Counted from the first letter of the stretch, positions 44,994 to 57,281 are shown. The stretch: 64,000 nucleotides of DNA from Thelonectria olida (GCA_020736575.1 JAGPYM010000001.1:2666001-2730000); one strand, 5' to 3'. Made by a program: numbers and translations. The notes: generated by a model from the letters alone, not told the origin.

Positions 44994-45540
44994 GTCGACA
45001 TGTCACTTGCTAGTTCAGGACAAGTGGGCTCGTCTTCAAGTCCCTCGTTGCAGAACTTGGTTCAAAAGAAGCAAAAAACGAAACTCATGATACCCTTGTC
45101 CCTCTCCTCGTCGACGCCAAATCTCCACTTCGAGTGCCGGCCGTTGCTTCTAATGATGATGACGACCTTGTTGAAGAAGACGGTGATTGATGCTGCACGA
45201 GGCGGGAAAGGGAAGAAGCAAATCATATCATGCAAGAGAACAGCTTCAGCTACTGCATGTATGCTTTCTTTTCTGGCTCGACAACGGCGACTAGCTGCCC
45301 TCAATGTCATACCATTCCCCAGCCGGTTTTCTTTTTCCTCTGCTATTCTTTCTTTTTCGTCGTCTGCATTCTTGACTCTTTTCTTTTTTCTCTCGTCCAG
45401 ACGTGGGTCGTTTTTCACTCTCATTCTCTTCCGCTTCTCGTCTTGCATTCAGCCAGCTTTCTCCTAGCGTCCCTCTTGCTCCTCCTCCTCCTCCATCTCG
45501 TTTCCCTCGTGGTCCGTTGGCAAACGTGTCTCCCACGTTT

Positions 45541-45580
45541 TCTTCTTTTTCTTTTCTTTTCTTTTCTTTCCTTTTCTTCC
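45541..45580. repeat. (TTTTC)n pyrimidine repeat
   Basis: Repeated CTTTT units lie within a longer pyrimidine tract. The long open frames that cross it (on either strand) are artefacts of the composition. Confidence 0.75.
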
Positions 45581-46731
45581 CTCATCCGCTGCCCCTGCGT
45601 CTCCAGTCCAGGCTCCGTCTCCGCGTGCTCGCTCCCGTCCTCCGTCCTCGTGCCCTCCACGTGTCGTTCACACACCCGGATACGCGCCCCAGTGCCTCGT
45701 CGTGGATTTCCCTCGTCCGATATCTCACATTTCTCCAGACCACGACGGGATCCTGCAACTTTGTTTTTTTTTCCAGTGGCCGTCGATCGAGGAGTTGTTG
45801 TACAACACGTGGAAAGATGATGCTCCCCGTCTTATGCGCATAGATAGCTTCTGACGCATGTCTGCCCAACAACTGCCATGATGTAGCTCAAATGTGTGAC
45901 TCTCCACGTCTCCAAGACGCAGGCTTGAGACGTGGGATGCAACTTGCCCGAGTCATTTCTCCTCTCTGAGTCCGAATACTCCCCCTGCCCAACAAAGTAC
46001 TTGCACAGAGATAATTGCCCCGAGTAATGCGCTGTCTGATGGCAGGTGTACCTCCGAGGAGGATCCGTGGACTTCTTCCCTTGGCCTTGAAATGACTTTA
46101 CATCATAGCCAAGGCCTGAACAAAGCAATATGGCCCTACTCGTTGGGCAATTTGCCCAGCAGCCCGACACACCGGCATGGCCTCAACGGCGTCTGTCGTT
46201 TCTCTGTCCACCGGAAAAGTTATCCACAGGCTGTCACCACGCGACACTAACGCACACCGAAAGACGCAAGTCATTCTCATTGTACCTTACATTACGGAGC
46301 ACCCGACTTCTGCTGCGGAGACGTCCGGCCGCCATCTCCCGTCGTGGTATGGTGGTACGAGGTATGAGGGCCAACCACCAGCCCGCCACGCCGTTCGTTC
46401 ATCGGTCAATAACCCTAAGCCCAAAGTTAGCTGTAATATCGGCACACCATCCATTCACTTCACCTAGAATGAGGCGTCTCGTAAACTCGACCATGGCTTG
46501 AATGGGTTCATTTCTCATTAGCTACCATCCATCAGATATCATGTACACGCCAAGAAATACTCGTGACACGCCAGTTTCGACTCGTAATTTCACAGAATGT
46601 GTCCATTCCACGTTTCCTAGTTTCCCTTGCAAACTCCCGCGGAAGCACCCTCAAACACCATCCCCTTTGCCATTCCGCCTTTTCCGTTTCCTGGCTATGA
46701 AAGGGCAACTTCCCTCTGTCTAACCTCCCCT

Positions 46732-48677
46732 CTACCGGCCAACTCGGATGACTCCGGCAGCAATCAGCTTCTGCACCTTGGAACGGACCTGAGGGTTGCG
46801 CATGTGCTCCTGGAGAGCGGCGGGGTTGGACTGGGCCTGCTGCAGAATGGACTGCATAACAGGATCTTGCATGATGCTCATGATCTAAGGAAAAAAAGTC
46901 AGCATAGAATCGTCTGAGTACTTCTAGGGTCAACTTACTTCGGGGTCCTTCATGAGTCGGTCTCGAGTCTGGTCCTCAGTCTCGTTGTCACGAGCAGAGT
47001 ACATGGCCGACAAGGCCTTCGACTGCTGTGACTCAATCTCACGAGTGTTGGCATTGTTGTGGTGCTCCTGGTCGACCACATGGGCCTCGTCGCAGGCGTC
47101 CACGCACTCCGAGTACTTGCGCATGCCAAAGTAAGCCTGGGCCTTGCGGATGTAAGCTCGAATGAAGGTGGGATCCTTCTTGATGGCAGCGTTGCAGTCG
47201 TCCACGGCGCTGGGGAACTCGAACAGCTTGATGAAGGCAGCAGCTCGGTTGCTGTAACCACGGGGGTCCTCAGGAGCTCGCTTAATCATCTCAGAGTAGG
47301 ACGCAACAGCACCAGGGAAGTCGGTCTCCTTGAACTTCTTGTTACCCTCTTCGCGAGCCTCCTCGGCCTTTGCAGGGTCAACATAAGCAGTACGAGCTGC
47401 CTCAACCTTAGATCGCTCAGCGGCACGGAGCTTGTTGAGAACTTCGGGGGTTCGGTGCTCAGTCAGAGACTTGTTGTAGTGCTCAATAGCAAGAGCCAGG
47501 TCGCCCTGGCGCTCGTAGGCAGTACCGATACGGGCGTAGGACTTGGCAATGATCTTGAAGTCGGCATAGATCTCACGGCCCTCTTCAATAGCTTTTGTGC
47601 AAGACTCAATGCACTTGTCGTAGTCTCCCTTCTCGAAGTAGGCGGCGCCCAGGTTGTTGAGGTAGGTGATATCCTTGAAAAGTTCCCAGGCCTTGGTGTA
47701 GTGGGCAATGGCCTCGTCAAAGTTGCGCTTCTTGTAGTTCTCGGTTCCCAGAGCCTTCTCCTTGTCGGCCTCCTCTTTAGCCTTCTTCTTCTCGAGAGCC
47801 TCCTCATCCACCTCCTCAGGCTCGGGTACAGGCTCAGGTGAAGGGGCTTTCTTGGCAGGCTCAGGTTGCTTGTACTCTGGGGCAGGGGCATCGGGCATCG
47901 GCGAGTCCTGGTTGTTCGGATCGCGGGGGTCGCTCTCGCGAAGCTCCATATCCACGCCCATCAAGACACCCAACACTGTTATCATTCGGGGGTCGCTGAG
48001 GAGCTCGGCGGGGTTTCCGGAGCCATTCTGAATTCCTTGCAGCTTCGACATGAAGGCCGCGTCGTTGAGGAACGAGCTCGTCTTGGGGTTCGAGGCCAGC
48101 TTCTGAAGCATGTTGGGGTCCTTGAACATCGATCCGAGGCCACCCATTGGGTCGGCACCACCAGGACCACCACCAGGGCCTAGAAATCAAGTCAGCACTC
48201 GAAACCGAATATAAGTCACTCCCAGGGCCACTAACCACCGGCTTCAGCCTCCATAGCCTTCTGAACTGAAGCAAGACCGTTCTTCAACTGGGCGTTGTTG
48301 GCGTCGAGCTTCAGACCCTCCTCGTACGCATCGTTGGCAGACAGAAGGTCGCCCTGTCCGTGAAGGGCAGCACCTTTTCTTCCCCAGCCCTTGGCCCAGT
48401 CTGGCTTGATTCTGGTCGTCTCCTCGGCATCCTTGAGAGCATTGTCCCAGTCCTTCTTGGATGCGTAAGCGGCGGATCGGTTGCTGTAGAGGATGTGGTT
48501 TTCGGGCTGAATGGCGATGGCTTGGGTGAACTTGTCGCTATACAAGGTCAGCAGTTAGCTATTGGTCGCGTTTCAGTCACTCATGCTTGTCTGGGAGCAA
48601 ACATACACAGCCTCGTCGAAGTTCTTCTCGGCAATGGCCTTGTTACCCAGAGCCTTGAGCTCGTCCGCGGAAGACAT
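46732..48677 (-). CDS. sti1: Hsp70/Hsp90 co-chaperone Sti1 (Hop)
   Basis: Four minus-strand exons (48677-48607, 48537-48236, 48179-46939, 46884-46732) give 588 residues, the normal length. The order is TPR1 (LGNKAIAEKNFDEAVDKFTQAI), a Gly/Pro linker and DP1 (SMFKDPNMLQKLASNPKTSS). A Pro/Glu/Lys linker (EPEEVDEEALEKKKAKEE) leads to TPR2A (GTENYKKRNFDEAIAHY), TPR2B (GNKKFKETDFPGAVASY) and DP2 (IMSIMQDPVMQSILQQAQ). Sti1 links Hsp70 and Hsp90 through their EEVD tails and passes clients between them in the cytosol. The region upstream of the start is long (about 600 bp to the beta-glucosidase stop); I did not find convincing heat-shock elements there. Confidence 0.96.
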
Positions 48678-49292
48678 GACGTATGGATCTCCTTTTGGTG
48701 TCACAACGAAGAGGTAAGAAGCGTAAGATGTGTCTCGACGAACAGAACAGTAACAAGTGCTTTTTCCCAAAACCAGTCGGTGTTCTGGCCTAATTATGAG
48801 GAGATCTCTCTGGATGGTCGTCGCCCTAGGCAATCGAGTGGTGGGGAAAGAAGGGCCACAGCTGCTTTCTAGCTCATTCGATGGTTGACCCCGCAGGGAG
48901 CTGATAATTGGCCCGGCCTGGTCTGTGCGCTGGTGCAAGCTTGTGAGGCTGAGCTTGTGAAGCTTCCAGTCGAATCCGGCGACTTCGTGACACAGAATTC
49001 TGTAGGGTAGCAAGGTAGGACTTGAAGTTGAAAGAACAGGGAAAGCAAAAAGCTGCCAATGCCATCTTTATAGAGAGTTTCATTTGTGTCGATTTTCGAT
49101 TCGTGGAAATATTCAAGCAAACTGAATCGCTGCAATTAAATGGTTGTGTTTAAACCTGGGTAATACCATGATGGGCAAAAACGCACAAGGACACAACTAA
49201 CAGGTACCAGTTCCAATGCTGAAGGATATCACTAAGTCATTCATAACGCTCATCTATCTAACTAGGTGTCTTAATTCTTTTTATGCAACGCT
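48678..49292. other. Sti1 promoter and beta-glucosidase 3' flank
   Basis: These 615 bases hold the Sti1 promoter on the minus strand. A TATAAA (minus strand, 49067-49072) lies about 390 bp from the start. No gene is seen. Confidence 0.45.
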
Positions 49293-51905
49293 CTAGGGTG
49301 CAAAAGTTTGCTCCTTAACAGCAACAGTCGACTCGGCGACAATGTCTGCGGCCGACTTTCCAACGCTAAACTTGTAGTCACCCGCCTTGACAACCCACTT
49401 CTGCGCAGCCTCATCCCAGAAGGCAAAGTCGCGGGCACGCACAGGGATGGTAACGTCGGCCGTCTCGCTGGGGTTAATAGTCACCTTGGAGAAGGCAGCC
49501 AGCTGCTTAATGGGGTTCTCTTCGGTGGTCTGAGCGGTGCCGACGTAAAGCTGAACAGCGATGGCACCCTTGACACTGCCGGTGTTGGCAACCTTGAGGC
49601 TGACTGTGAAGTCGTCGCCCGACTCCGTTACGGCCAAGTCGGAGAAGTCAAAGGTGGTGTAGGACAGACCGAAGCCGAAGGGGAAGTTGACCTTGTCAGC
49701 AGACAGGCGATCGAAGTGGCGGTAACCGATGAAGACGCCTTCAGCGTAGGTGACCTTGAGTTTGCCATCGACATACTCGCCAGGGAAGTTGCCGAAAGCA
49801 GGGCAGTCCTCGAGCCTCTTGGGGAACGTGCAAGAGAGGTGACCCTCGGGAGTCTGGGCACCAGTCAGGACATCGGCAATGGCATTACCGACCTCCTGAC
49901 CAGGGAACCAAGCCTGGACAAGACCTTGGATCTGGTCCAACCAGGGCATGGCAATGGCAACACCAGTAGAGTTGACAACAATCGTCTTGGGGTTGACGGC
50001 AGCAACAGCAGAGATGAGGCGGTCCTGGCTGCCGTTCTTGGGCAGGTTGAAGCTCTGCTGGTCTTGACCCTCAGTCTCCCAGAAAGGCTCGTGGCCAGTA
50101 AAGATGACAGCAACGTCGGCTGCTTTAGCAACCTCGACAGCCTCAGCAACAAGGTCCTTGTCGTGTTCAGCCTCAGACATGTGTCCAATTCGCAGACCGA
50201 CACGTCCCTCGAGAATACCAAGGTCATCGCCGGCCTTGGGAGCGGGAGGGCTGGTGAAGATGTAGAGCTTGTACTGCTTGCCAGCCTCAAGAGACACCTT
50301 GATCTCAGGGGCAGGAGCACCACCGAAGAGGAAGCCCATGGCATCACCGCAGTTCTCAGTCTGCTCATAGATGGTCTTGTCGTCAATCACTAACTTGCTG
50401 GGGCCAAGACCGGCGCAGGTGAAGTAGTAGACGGCCGTCTCAGGGGCAGTAAAAGTACCCTCTAGACTAACGTTCTTGTAGCTGAAATCAAAGCTGGCGA
50501 GGACGTTGACATCGGAATCAGGGTGGCCGTTCTGAACCTTGATGGGCTCAGAGTTGCCAGGCTCGTAAAGCTTGTAGGTGAAACCGGGCTTACCATCTAG
50601 TCCAATAACGCCCTCAGTGATGGGTGGGAGGTTGCGGAAGGTATGGGCTCCTGCTCACTGGTTAGTCAAAGTGCGGATCAGTTGAGATGGAAGATGCTGA
50701 CCCTTGGCGTAAGAGAACTCGACGCTATCACCCAGGGCAGCGTTCATAGCGTCCCAGGGAGTGACCTTGTAATGGGCATTGACAGAGGCACTACCACCAC
50801 CGTGGGCGAGACCAATCTTGGCGTGTCCAAAGAGGGCAATCTTCTTGCCCTTGACCTTGTCCTTGGACAAAGGAAGGACCTCGTTATCGTTCTTCAAAAG
50901 AACAATTCCCTTGGAGCCAGCCTCACGGATGAGAGCTTGGTGCTCAGGCTTGTTAATGGCCTGCTCCGGGGGGATGGTGGGGTCCTCGAAGCACCTCAGC
51001 TGCTCGAGGAACTCGAGAACCTTGGTCGCTCGCTCATCAATGGTCTTCTCGGAGACCTTGCCCTCCTTGATGGCGGCAACGACATCCTCAGTCTTCCTCC
51101 AGCGGGTGGGACCAGGCATCTCAAGATCAAGACCGGCCTCGAGGGACTCGGCAGTGGAGTTGACACCGCCCCAGTCGCTCATGGCAAGACCCTTCCATCC
51201 CCACTCTTCACGGAGAACCTGTTTCAGAGAAAAGGGATGAGAATCGGCGTGAATTCCGTTGAACATGTTGTAAGAGGTCATGAGAGCCCAAGGGTTAGCC
51301 TCCTTGACAGCAATCTCGAAAGGCCGGAGGTAAAGCTCGCGAAGAGCACGCTCGCTAACGGTCTCATCAACGGTCAGACGGTCAGTCTCCTGCTCGTTCA
51401 CGGCAAAGTGCTTAATGGTAGCAGCAACACCCTTGTCCTGAAGACCCTCGACAACGCGGGCAGCCATCTTTCCAGTTAGGAAAGGGTCTTCTGAGAAAGA
51501 CTCGAAGTTGCGACCACCAAGGGGATGACGGTGTAAGCACATGGTGGGGGCGAGAAGACATCGAGCACCCTTAGACTGTGTCTCCTCAGCCAAAGCAGAA
51601 CCAATCTTCTTGGCGAGGTTCACGTCAAAGGTCGAGGCCATCAAACATGCAGCAGGAAAGCAAGCAGCGGAAGTACCGCCGGCAAAGGCAGCACCTCGGG
51701 CTCCATTGGGTCCATCAGACACCTTGACTGCGGGAACACCCTTGGAAGGGATAGGGATGGTTTCCCAGAGGTCCTTACCCGCAAGAAGAGTGATCTGAGG
51801 CAAAGGTTAACATAACAGAACATTGGTCAAAGACGAAGGAGAGGAACTTACCTTCTCCTCAAGAGTAAGGGTGGAAAGAATGGCTTTGATGTCAGTGGAA
51901 GACAT
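49293..51905 (-). CDS. GH3 beta-glucosidase with PA14 insert, no signal peptide
   Basis: Three minus-strand exons (51905-51852, 51794-50702, 50650-49293) give 834 residues. The N-terminus (MSSTDIKAILSTLTLEEKITLLAGKDLWET) has no signal peptide. The GH3 TIM-barrel has SDGPNGARG, GGRNFESFSEDPFLTGKM, ATIKHFAVNEQE and the nucleophile in LAMSDWGG (Asp about 225). GIVLLKND starts the C-terminal alpha/beta sandwich, which is interrupted by a PA14 domain (about 400-550, FTYKLYEPGNSEP...VYYFTCAGLGPSKLVIDD). An FnIII-like end follows (FPFGFGLSYTTFDFS). Such PA14-type fungal GH3 enzymes are mostly intracellular and hydrolyse cellobiose or aryl-glucosides taken up by transporters. The exact substrate cannot be read from the sequence. 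A 361-codon antisense frame here is a shadow of codon bias. Confidence 0.94.
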
Positions 51906-53207
51906 TTTGACAGCTACACAAAAGAATGAGACAGCCAGCCAAGTAACGAGAAGGATGGGGGTTCATCTCGTCCCAAGAAGGGAGAGAAGGACGCTTTTAA
52001 GTCCCAGACTCCCTCCATACAACCATCCAAGGTCGTCCATGGGCTTCCTAGGTAACGACGGCCCGTCACACCGGGATATCGTCACCCGCAATTCAACCGG
52101 CCTCAACATCATCATCTGCCACCATCATGTCCACTTTTGTGGAGGAGCGAGCACGACGTGTACGACATGTACATGAATCCTCGCGTGGTTTGCCATGGAT
52201 GCGGAGGTACCTCCGGGGAAGCATTCGACTTAGACCGGGGCATCTGGGGGATGCGAGTGGCGCGCATGTTGCGAGCCGGGGCTGAGCCGGCCTTCTTCCG
52301 AGGATCAAGCCCTATATCCGGCGCTAGTGGGACTTCATCCCGATGATAATCCGGGGTTGAAGCGGCGTTCTAGCCGTAATTCTCCCCTTGACCGCCAAAG
52401 CGACGAGGACCCATCATCCTGTCATTCGGGGGAGAAGTGGCCGATTCCGGGGACTTTGACATCTGCAGGTCCCGATTAGCGATGGGGCATGGAGGGGGAA
52501 AAATAGAAGTGTTCTACCCGTGGAAGGTTCCGGTTCGTCTTTGTGGTGGAAGGGTTCGTTCCTATGACGATCTGTGGTCATGATTGTTGGGGCCTTGTCC
52601 CTTATCAGTTTTGGTTTGCAAGTCGAGGCTTCGGACAAGGGTTGTTCTGTCTACTTACTCCATACTCGCCGCAGAAGCAGGTGGTTGCAATTCATCACCC
52701 CTCCCTCCCTTCGAAGGATCGTCAGGCGGACACAAGGATCCTGTCTGTGTGTTGGACTATTGACATTGGCGCGCCATGCATGCGGCGTCATTTGATGTGC
52801 CTTGGTTGGCCTCTGAAAGGATGGATATTCCGTTTTTGGAGTTGAACCGGATCTGTCAATTGAATTAGACCGTGTCCTTTTTGTCTCAGCCAACCTTACT
52901 TAGAGATACTTTGGGACCAAAAGAGACACGGACGCTTCGGACTGCCTCAGCAAACAATGACAGCACGAAACTCAGGCCTTCAAGGTCCCGGGATCTTCCG
53001 AGGATTATGCGTCGCTCCCGCATCTCCAGACACGTTCAAACAGGAGCGAGCGCCAAGCTGTGACGCAACGCCGTACTTTAATCATTTCTCCTACACACAA
53101 GCGCACGCTTAAGCGACCCTTTTGTTTCGGTCCTGCAATCGTGTCCTTACTCCGCCATGACAACTTTGGCAACGCGGTGCAGATAGCGAATCCCTCACAA
53201 AACAACC
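51906..53207. promoter_or_regulatory. Divergent promoter region of beta-glucosidase and ZIP genes
   Basis: About 1.3 kb lies between two divergent starts, with no gene supported. Open frames stay below 118 codons. GC-rich blocks such as ccccgg/ccgggg and ggcgcgcc occur, but I cannot assign a factor with confidence. Confidence 0.5.
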
Positions 53208-54700
53208 ATGACCGCTCTAGATGAGGTGGTGCCGCGAGGTGAGCAGAAATAGCCATTCATCCATGTCTCGGATTCCCCTGTGCTAACCCGCGGTGGCCTG
53301 TCATAGGAGACTCGTGGGCAACCATACCGACGCATTTGATCCTCGCCGAACTCCAGCGACGAAAGGACGATGGCGAGAAACCAAAATGCGGTTCTAGAAC
53401 GAAGGGATCCTACGATACGAGCGCCCATGTTTTCGCCCTTATTCTCATCTTGACCGTCAGCACGCTGGGTATGTTGTCGGCGATTTTCGCAAATTTGATC
53501 CCGACGAGCCGATGGTAAACGGATGCTAATACTGGTCGTGTTCCAGCCTGCGGGTTCCCGTTGATATCGCGTCGCACCACTACCGGCCGCAAGCAAAAGT
53601 CCATCATCTTCTACTGCCAGCACATTGGAACCGGTGTCCTTCTCGCAACCGCCTTCGTCCATCTCCTCCCGACCGCCTTCGAGTCCATGACCGATCCATG
53701 CCTGCCATATTTCTTTAGCAAAGGCTACACCCCTCTCCCCGGGTTTATCGCTATGACTGCTGCCATCGTCGTTGTTGGCGTCGAGTCATACTTGACGGCC
53801 CGGGGAGCAGGGCATTCACATTCCCACAACCACAGTTTCTGGGATGAAAACGACGAGTCGGATAGCGACGTTACTCTCCACGAGACCACCGGACTAGCGG
53901 AGAGGAGGGCCGGCTCGAGGCCGCCAGATATTTACTTGGAGGATATTGAAGCGTCGGAGGGACAGGGACTGGTTGCCGGAGTGTCGCCCCTCCCGGAATC
54001 TTCGCCTGGCGCGAGAGAGACGACGGAACTGACGCAGGATTTTAACGACGGCGACTCGGACTTGGATCTGGATATGGGTGAACTCGATCCAATGTCCTCA
54101 CAAGGCGTGCACCGTCGTAACGGAGCATATGATTCACTTAAACCCGACGACATCCCCCAAACCCCCATGACTCCTGCATCACCTGGGGTACCGCAGACTC
54201 CCGAGGAGAACCAACGGCTGTTGTTGCAATGCCTCATGCTTGAAGCCGGTATTCTTTTTCACAGCGTCTTCATCGGAATGGCCGTCTCTGTTGCTACTGG
54301 ACCGGCGTTTGTTGTCTTCCTAATCGCCATCAGCTTCCACCAAACGTTTGAAGGCCTTGCCCTTGGGAGTCGGATCGCGGTGATCCAGTTCCCTCGCAAA
54401 TCAATCCGCCCGTGGCTGATGGTGCTCGCGTACGGCATGACGACGCCGATTGGACAAGCGCTTGGACTGGTGATGCACAGCATCTATGACCCGCAGAGCA
54501 TGGGCGGTCTTTTGATGGTCGGTTTCATGAATGCTATTTCCTCGGGGCTGTTGCTTTATGCTGGCTTGGTCCAGCTTCTGGCCGAGGACTTCCTGACGGA
54601 GAAGAGCTACAAGGTGCTCAAAGGAAAGAGAAGGTTACGGGCGTTTATCAGCGTGATTGCCGGGGCACTTCTGATGGCTCTGGTCGGCGCATTTGCTTGA
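53208..54700 (+). CDS. ZIP-family zinc/iron transporter
   Basis: Three exons (53208-53238, 53307-53468, 53547-54700) give 448 residues. The first membrane helix spans the second intron (VFALILILTVSTLACGFPL), then IGTGVLLATAFVHLLPTAF and GFIAMTAAIVVVGVESYL. The cytosolic loop between helices 3 and 4 has a His-rich metal-binding patch (HSHSHNHS) and a long acidic, Ser/Pro-rich region. The second half has the family motif HSVFIGMAV in helix 4 and HQTFEGLALG in helix 5, then three more helices to the end. This is the LIV-1/ZIP II-type plan of fungal plasma-membrane or vacuolar zinc transporters. Metal choice cannot be decided from sequence. A short exon 1 (10 codons) is typical for fungal Zrt-like genes. 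Confidence 0.92.
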
Positions 54701-55398
54701 GCATATTCGGATATGCTGTCACTTAACTATCTAGACAAGTCTCTGTAAATAAGTTTGGGTGTGCTTTTACACGGGATGGATGGCGTTGGAGGAAAAATTG
54801 GATACAGGTGGGTGCGGGCTGATTTGTTTAGCATGTAAGGCAAGGCAGGTTATCAAGATGATGGCGGCGTTGTTTCAGCCAAGCAGATTTGTGTGTTCGT
54901 GTGATGAATGATGGTTTTGAGACGTGTCATGGTGATGCTTGTTCAAGCATTGCGTCTCACACTCTGCAGAAGAAGTAGTATCATGACGAGTTACCTATCA
55001 ACTGATATCTCGGCCCAACTTCCCCACAACAAGTCCGAGGGCATTCGGATGACGGACCAATTTAGCGCCCGCATCTTCGGCGTCGCCCCCGGAGCGTCTT
55101 AGAATGTAACATCTGATGGAGGTGCCGGAGCCCGCGTGGCCCGCTCGTACCAATCACCAAGTTTGCTTTAATCAGCCGGGATGCCAGAAACACGTTTTGT
55201 CCCACACCATACTCCGTAGATCAAGCTATTTCGAAGCTAAGCTCCGGGGAGTTGTGAGTTGCACCATTGGAGCTTTGTCTGGTGTTTTGAGAATCGAACC
55301 ACTTTCGTGTCGCCTTATTCGTGCGTACCTACAAAAGTCGAGTACAGAATGTGATATAATTCTTGTCCATTCCTTTCCCCCTTTTCTGCTTTCACACC
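54701..55398. other. Intergenic spacer
   Basis: These 698 bases contain the 3' flank of the ZIP gene and the promoter of the haemerythrin-like gene. I see no gene. A B-box-like tggttcgattctc (minus strand, about 55302-55314) does not fold into a tRNA. Confidence 0.5.
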
Positions 55399-56390
55399 AT
55401 GTCCCGTATCCGCATCGTCACCTTCTTCGCCTTGCAAGCCATCATCGCCGCTGTATTCTTGAACCGTTCTCCATACCTAATGACGTCGACAGCGCCAACC
55501 AAGCAGTGGGCTGATGGGCCCATGAAGCTCGTCGTCACGCCCCAATATGAGACCAAGAAGGTGACCCTCTTTGCCATGTCTTATCCGCTGCCTTGGGAAT
55601 TGCTTGCTCACTTACTACTAGACTGACCTCTTCACCGTCGGCGCAACTCACATGTGTCTTCTGCACAACGCCATCATCCGCGGCTTCAACTCCATCTATC
55701 TCCAGGCCCCGCACATCAAAGACGCCGACAAGGCCGCTTTTATCGGATACTCGCAGACGTGGTTTCGCTTCGTCAAGTCGCACCACGACGATGAAGAGGA
55801 GAACCTGTTCCCCAAGGTCCAGGAGCTGCTAGACGGCGACGACGTTTGGACCGAGACCCATGAGGAGCACGGTAGAGCAACTGTCCCATCATGACACCTC
55901 AATACATGACTAATTCAACCCCCTTCCAGAATCATTCCTCGCCGGCCTCGCCGCATTCAACACCTACCTCGACTCCCTCGACTCCCCCGCCTCGCTCGAC
56001 CTCGTCAAAGTCGTCGCCCTCATGGATGCCTTCAAAGACAACTTCGAGAACCACTTCCACAGCGAAATCCACACCATTGCCGCCCTGGCCGACCACCCCA
56101 AGGCCCCAACCCCCGACACCCCCGAGGCCGCCGTCGCGGGCGAGACCTTCAAGATCTGGGGCAAGAAGACGGTGACCAAGGCCGGCATGCTGGACGTGGT
56201 GCCGTTCTTCCTGCTGAACCTCGACCGCACCGCCGAGGAGGGCATGTGGGCGAACTGGCCTCCGATGCCCGCGCCGGTGAAATGGGGCTTGACGAATATC
56301 GCTGGCTCGTGGTACGGTGCCTGGTGGAAGTTTTCGAGCTGTGATTCGCAGGGACAGCCGCAGGAGCTATATGCGCTGCGAAGCGACTGA
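55399..56390 (+). CDS. Haemerythrin-like (HHE) cation-binding protein
   Basis: Three exons (55399-55560, 55622-55871, 55930-56390) give 290 residues. A hydrophobic N-terminal stretch (IVTFFALQAIIAAVFL) may be a signal or anchor. The HHE four-helix domain has MCLLHNAIIRGFNSI, FVKSHHDDEEENLFP, HEEH and FENHFHSEI, which supply the His and Glu ligands of a di-iron centre. A C-terminal part (FKIWGKKTVTKAGMLDVVPFFLLNLDRT... and GLTNIAGSWYGAWWKFSSC) is shared by this fungal subfamily. Oxygen or iron handling is inferred from the fold; no activity is known. The ZIP transporter lies upstream. Confidence 0.86.
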
Positions 56391-56903
56391 AGCTTCTAGA
56401 GAGCTCTGCATTGAATCTGCACTTGGATAATAAGGCGTTGAAGAATCTTTACAATTTGGGACACTGTGCTAGAGGCACTCTCACTACATGGATCGGGGTA
56501 CAACGGGGTGTTGACCTCGTTGCTAAGTAATTGAACACATATTCACGCGCATAAAACTTCAAGCTAACATGTTCCGTTCATCATGTTCTTGTGGCTTGTA
56601 TGAGTCTGTTCGTTGTCGGACCGCCCCTAGTTCGACAAAGAACAGCAGCATCGGTCCATCCAACACGAGAACACTTTGTGTGCAAACAAAGCGACTGTGC
56701 GAGAACGACCAGCGTTTCTCGGCTCATCAGACTTTGCTCATCCAATTCTACAATTTCGCATATAAGGAGAGTGTCCTGATGGGTAGCTGCATGACTCCTC
56801 TTGTCTGCAGGTTCTCCCTATAACATCCAGTCTGCACCAACATTGCCACGCCTCAATCACTTCTTCGAGCATCCTACCTATCAACACGACGCCATTTCCA
56901 AAT
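56391..56903. other. Intergenic spacer
   Basis: These 513 bases hold only short frames and the C/A-rich leader of the small lipid-anchor gene. Nothing else is seen. Confidence 0.45.
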
Positions 56904-57281
56904 ATGGGCTGCTTTTCCTCGAAACCCAAAACCGACCTCACAGAACGATGCTGCTGTGATTGTCACGGCTCCAGGAGGGCCACTTGTGCAACTCCACCAC
57001 CTCTTCGGCAGGGTGAATTTGCAGTCGATACCGCCGTATTTACCAGGCCAGGAAAAACGTTGCGGAAGAAGCAGAACCCGGATGTTAAGAACTCAACGTC
57101 AACTAACCATTCGCGTTCAACGAAAGAAAATTCGATTGGGACAATCGTTACTACACGTGAGCCAGTGCCACAACTCTACCTCTCGACTAACTCTCGGAAA
57201 CTGCAGAAGACGTCTCAGCCCAAAGTGCCATCGCCGCTTCGATATTGTTCCACAGTACAGGAAATAGGACTGGCACTTTAG
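56904..57281 (+). CDS. Small MGC-type lipid-anchored protein A (novel family)
   Basis: A single-exon frame of 125 codons starts MGCFSSKPKT. Gly2 with Ser6 is a textbook N-myristoylation start, and Cys3 beside it a palmitoylation site. After that comes a Cys cluster (ERCCCDCHGSRRATC, residues about 15-29), then a basic, Ser/Thr-rich, probably disordered tail (RPGKTLRKKQNPDVKNS). Basic residues near the lipid sites favour inner plasma-membrane binding. The MGC(x)xSKP start recurs in two neighbouring genes, at 57857 and 60069. I recognise no family. Reading it as one exon is the simplest model; introns cannot be excluded. Confidence 0.5.
   Translation: MGCFSSKPKTDLTERCCCDCHGSRRATCATPPPLRQGEFAVDTAVFTRPGKTLRKKQNPDVKNSTSTNHSRSTKENSIGTIVTTREPVPQLYLSTNSRKLQKTSQPKVPSPLRYCSTVQEIGLAL

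Larger units (their letters stand above)
39001..46731. other. 7.7-kb gene-free, low-complexity region
   Basis: This is the longest stretch without a gene I can support. It lies upstream of flavohaemoglobin and downstream of Sti1, both on the minus strand. It contains purine/pyrimidine tracts, a GT/GA microsatellite, an A-rich tract and a TTTTC array. Frames of 100-210 codons exist on both strands (for example 40271-40903 and 45230-45820) but have biased, repetitive composition and no family features. It may hold long leaders, non-coding RNA or regulatory DNA. Confidence 0.5.

Noticed and set aside
45230..45820. 196-codon hydrophobic frame
   Set aside because: Produced by the pyrimidine-rich tract (Phe/Leu/Ser only).
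47059..47841. 260-codon plus-strand frame
   Set aside because: Antisense shadow of Sti1 TPR region.
49308..50393. 361-codon plus-strand frame
   Set aside because: It lies exactly antisense to the GH3 beta-glucosidase exon; it is an artefact of strong codon bias, with no family features.
55302..55314. tRNA B-box-like tggttcgattctc on the minus strand
   Set aside because: The flanks do not form a T stem or acceptor stem and no A box lies upstream.
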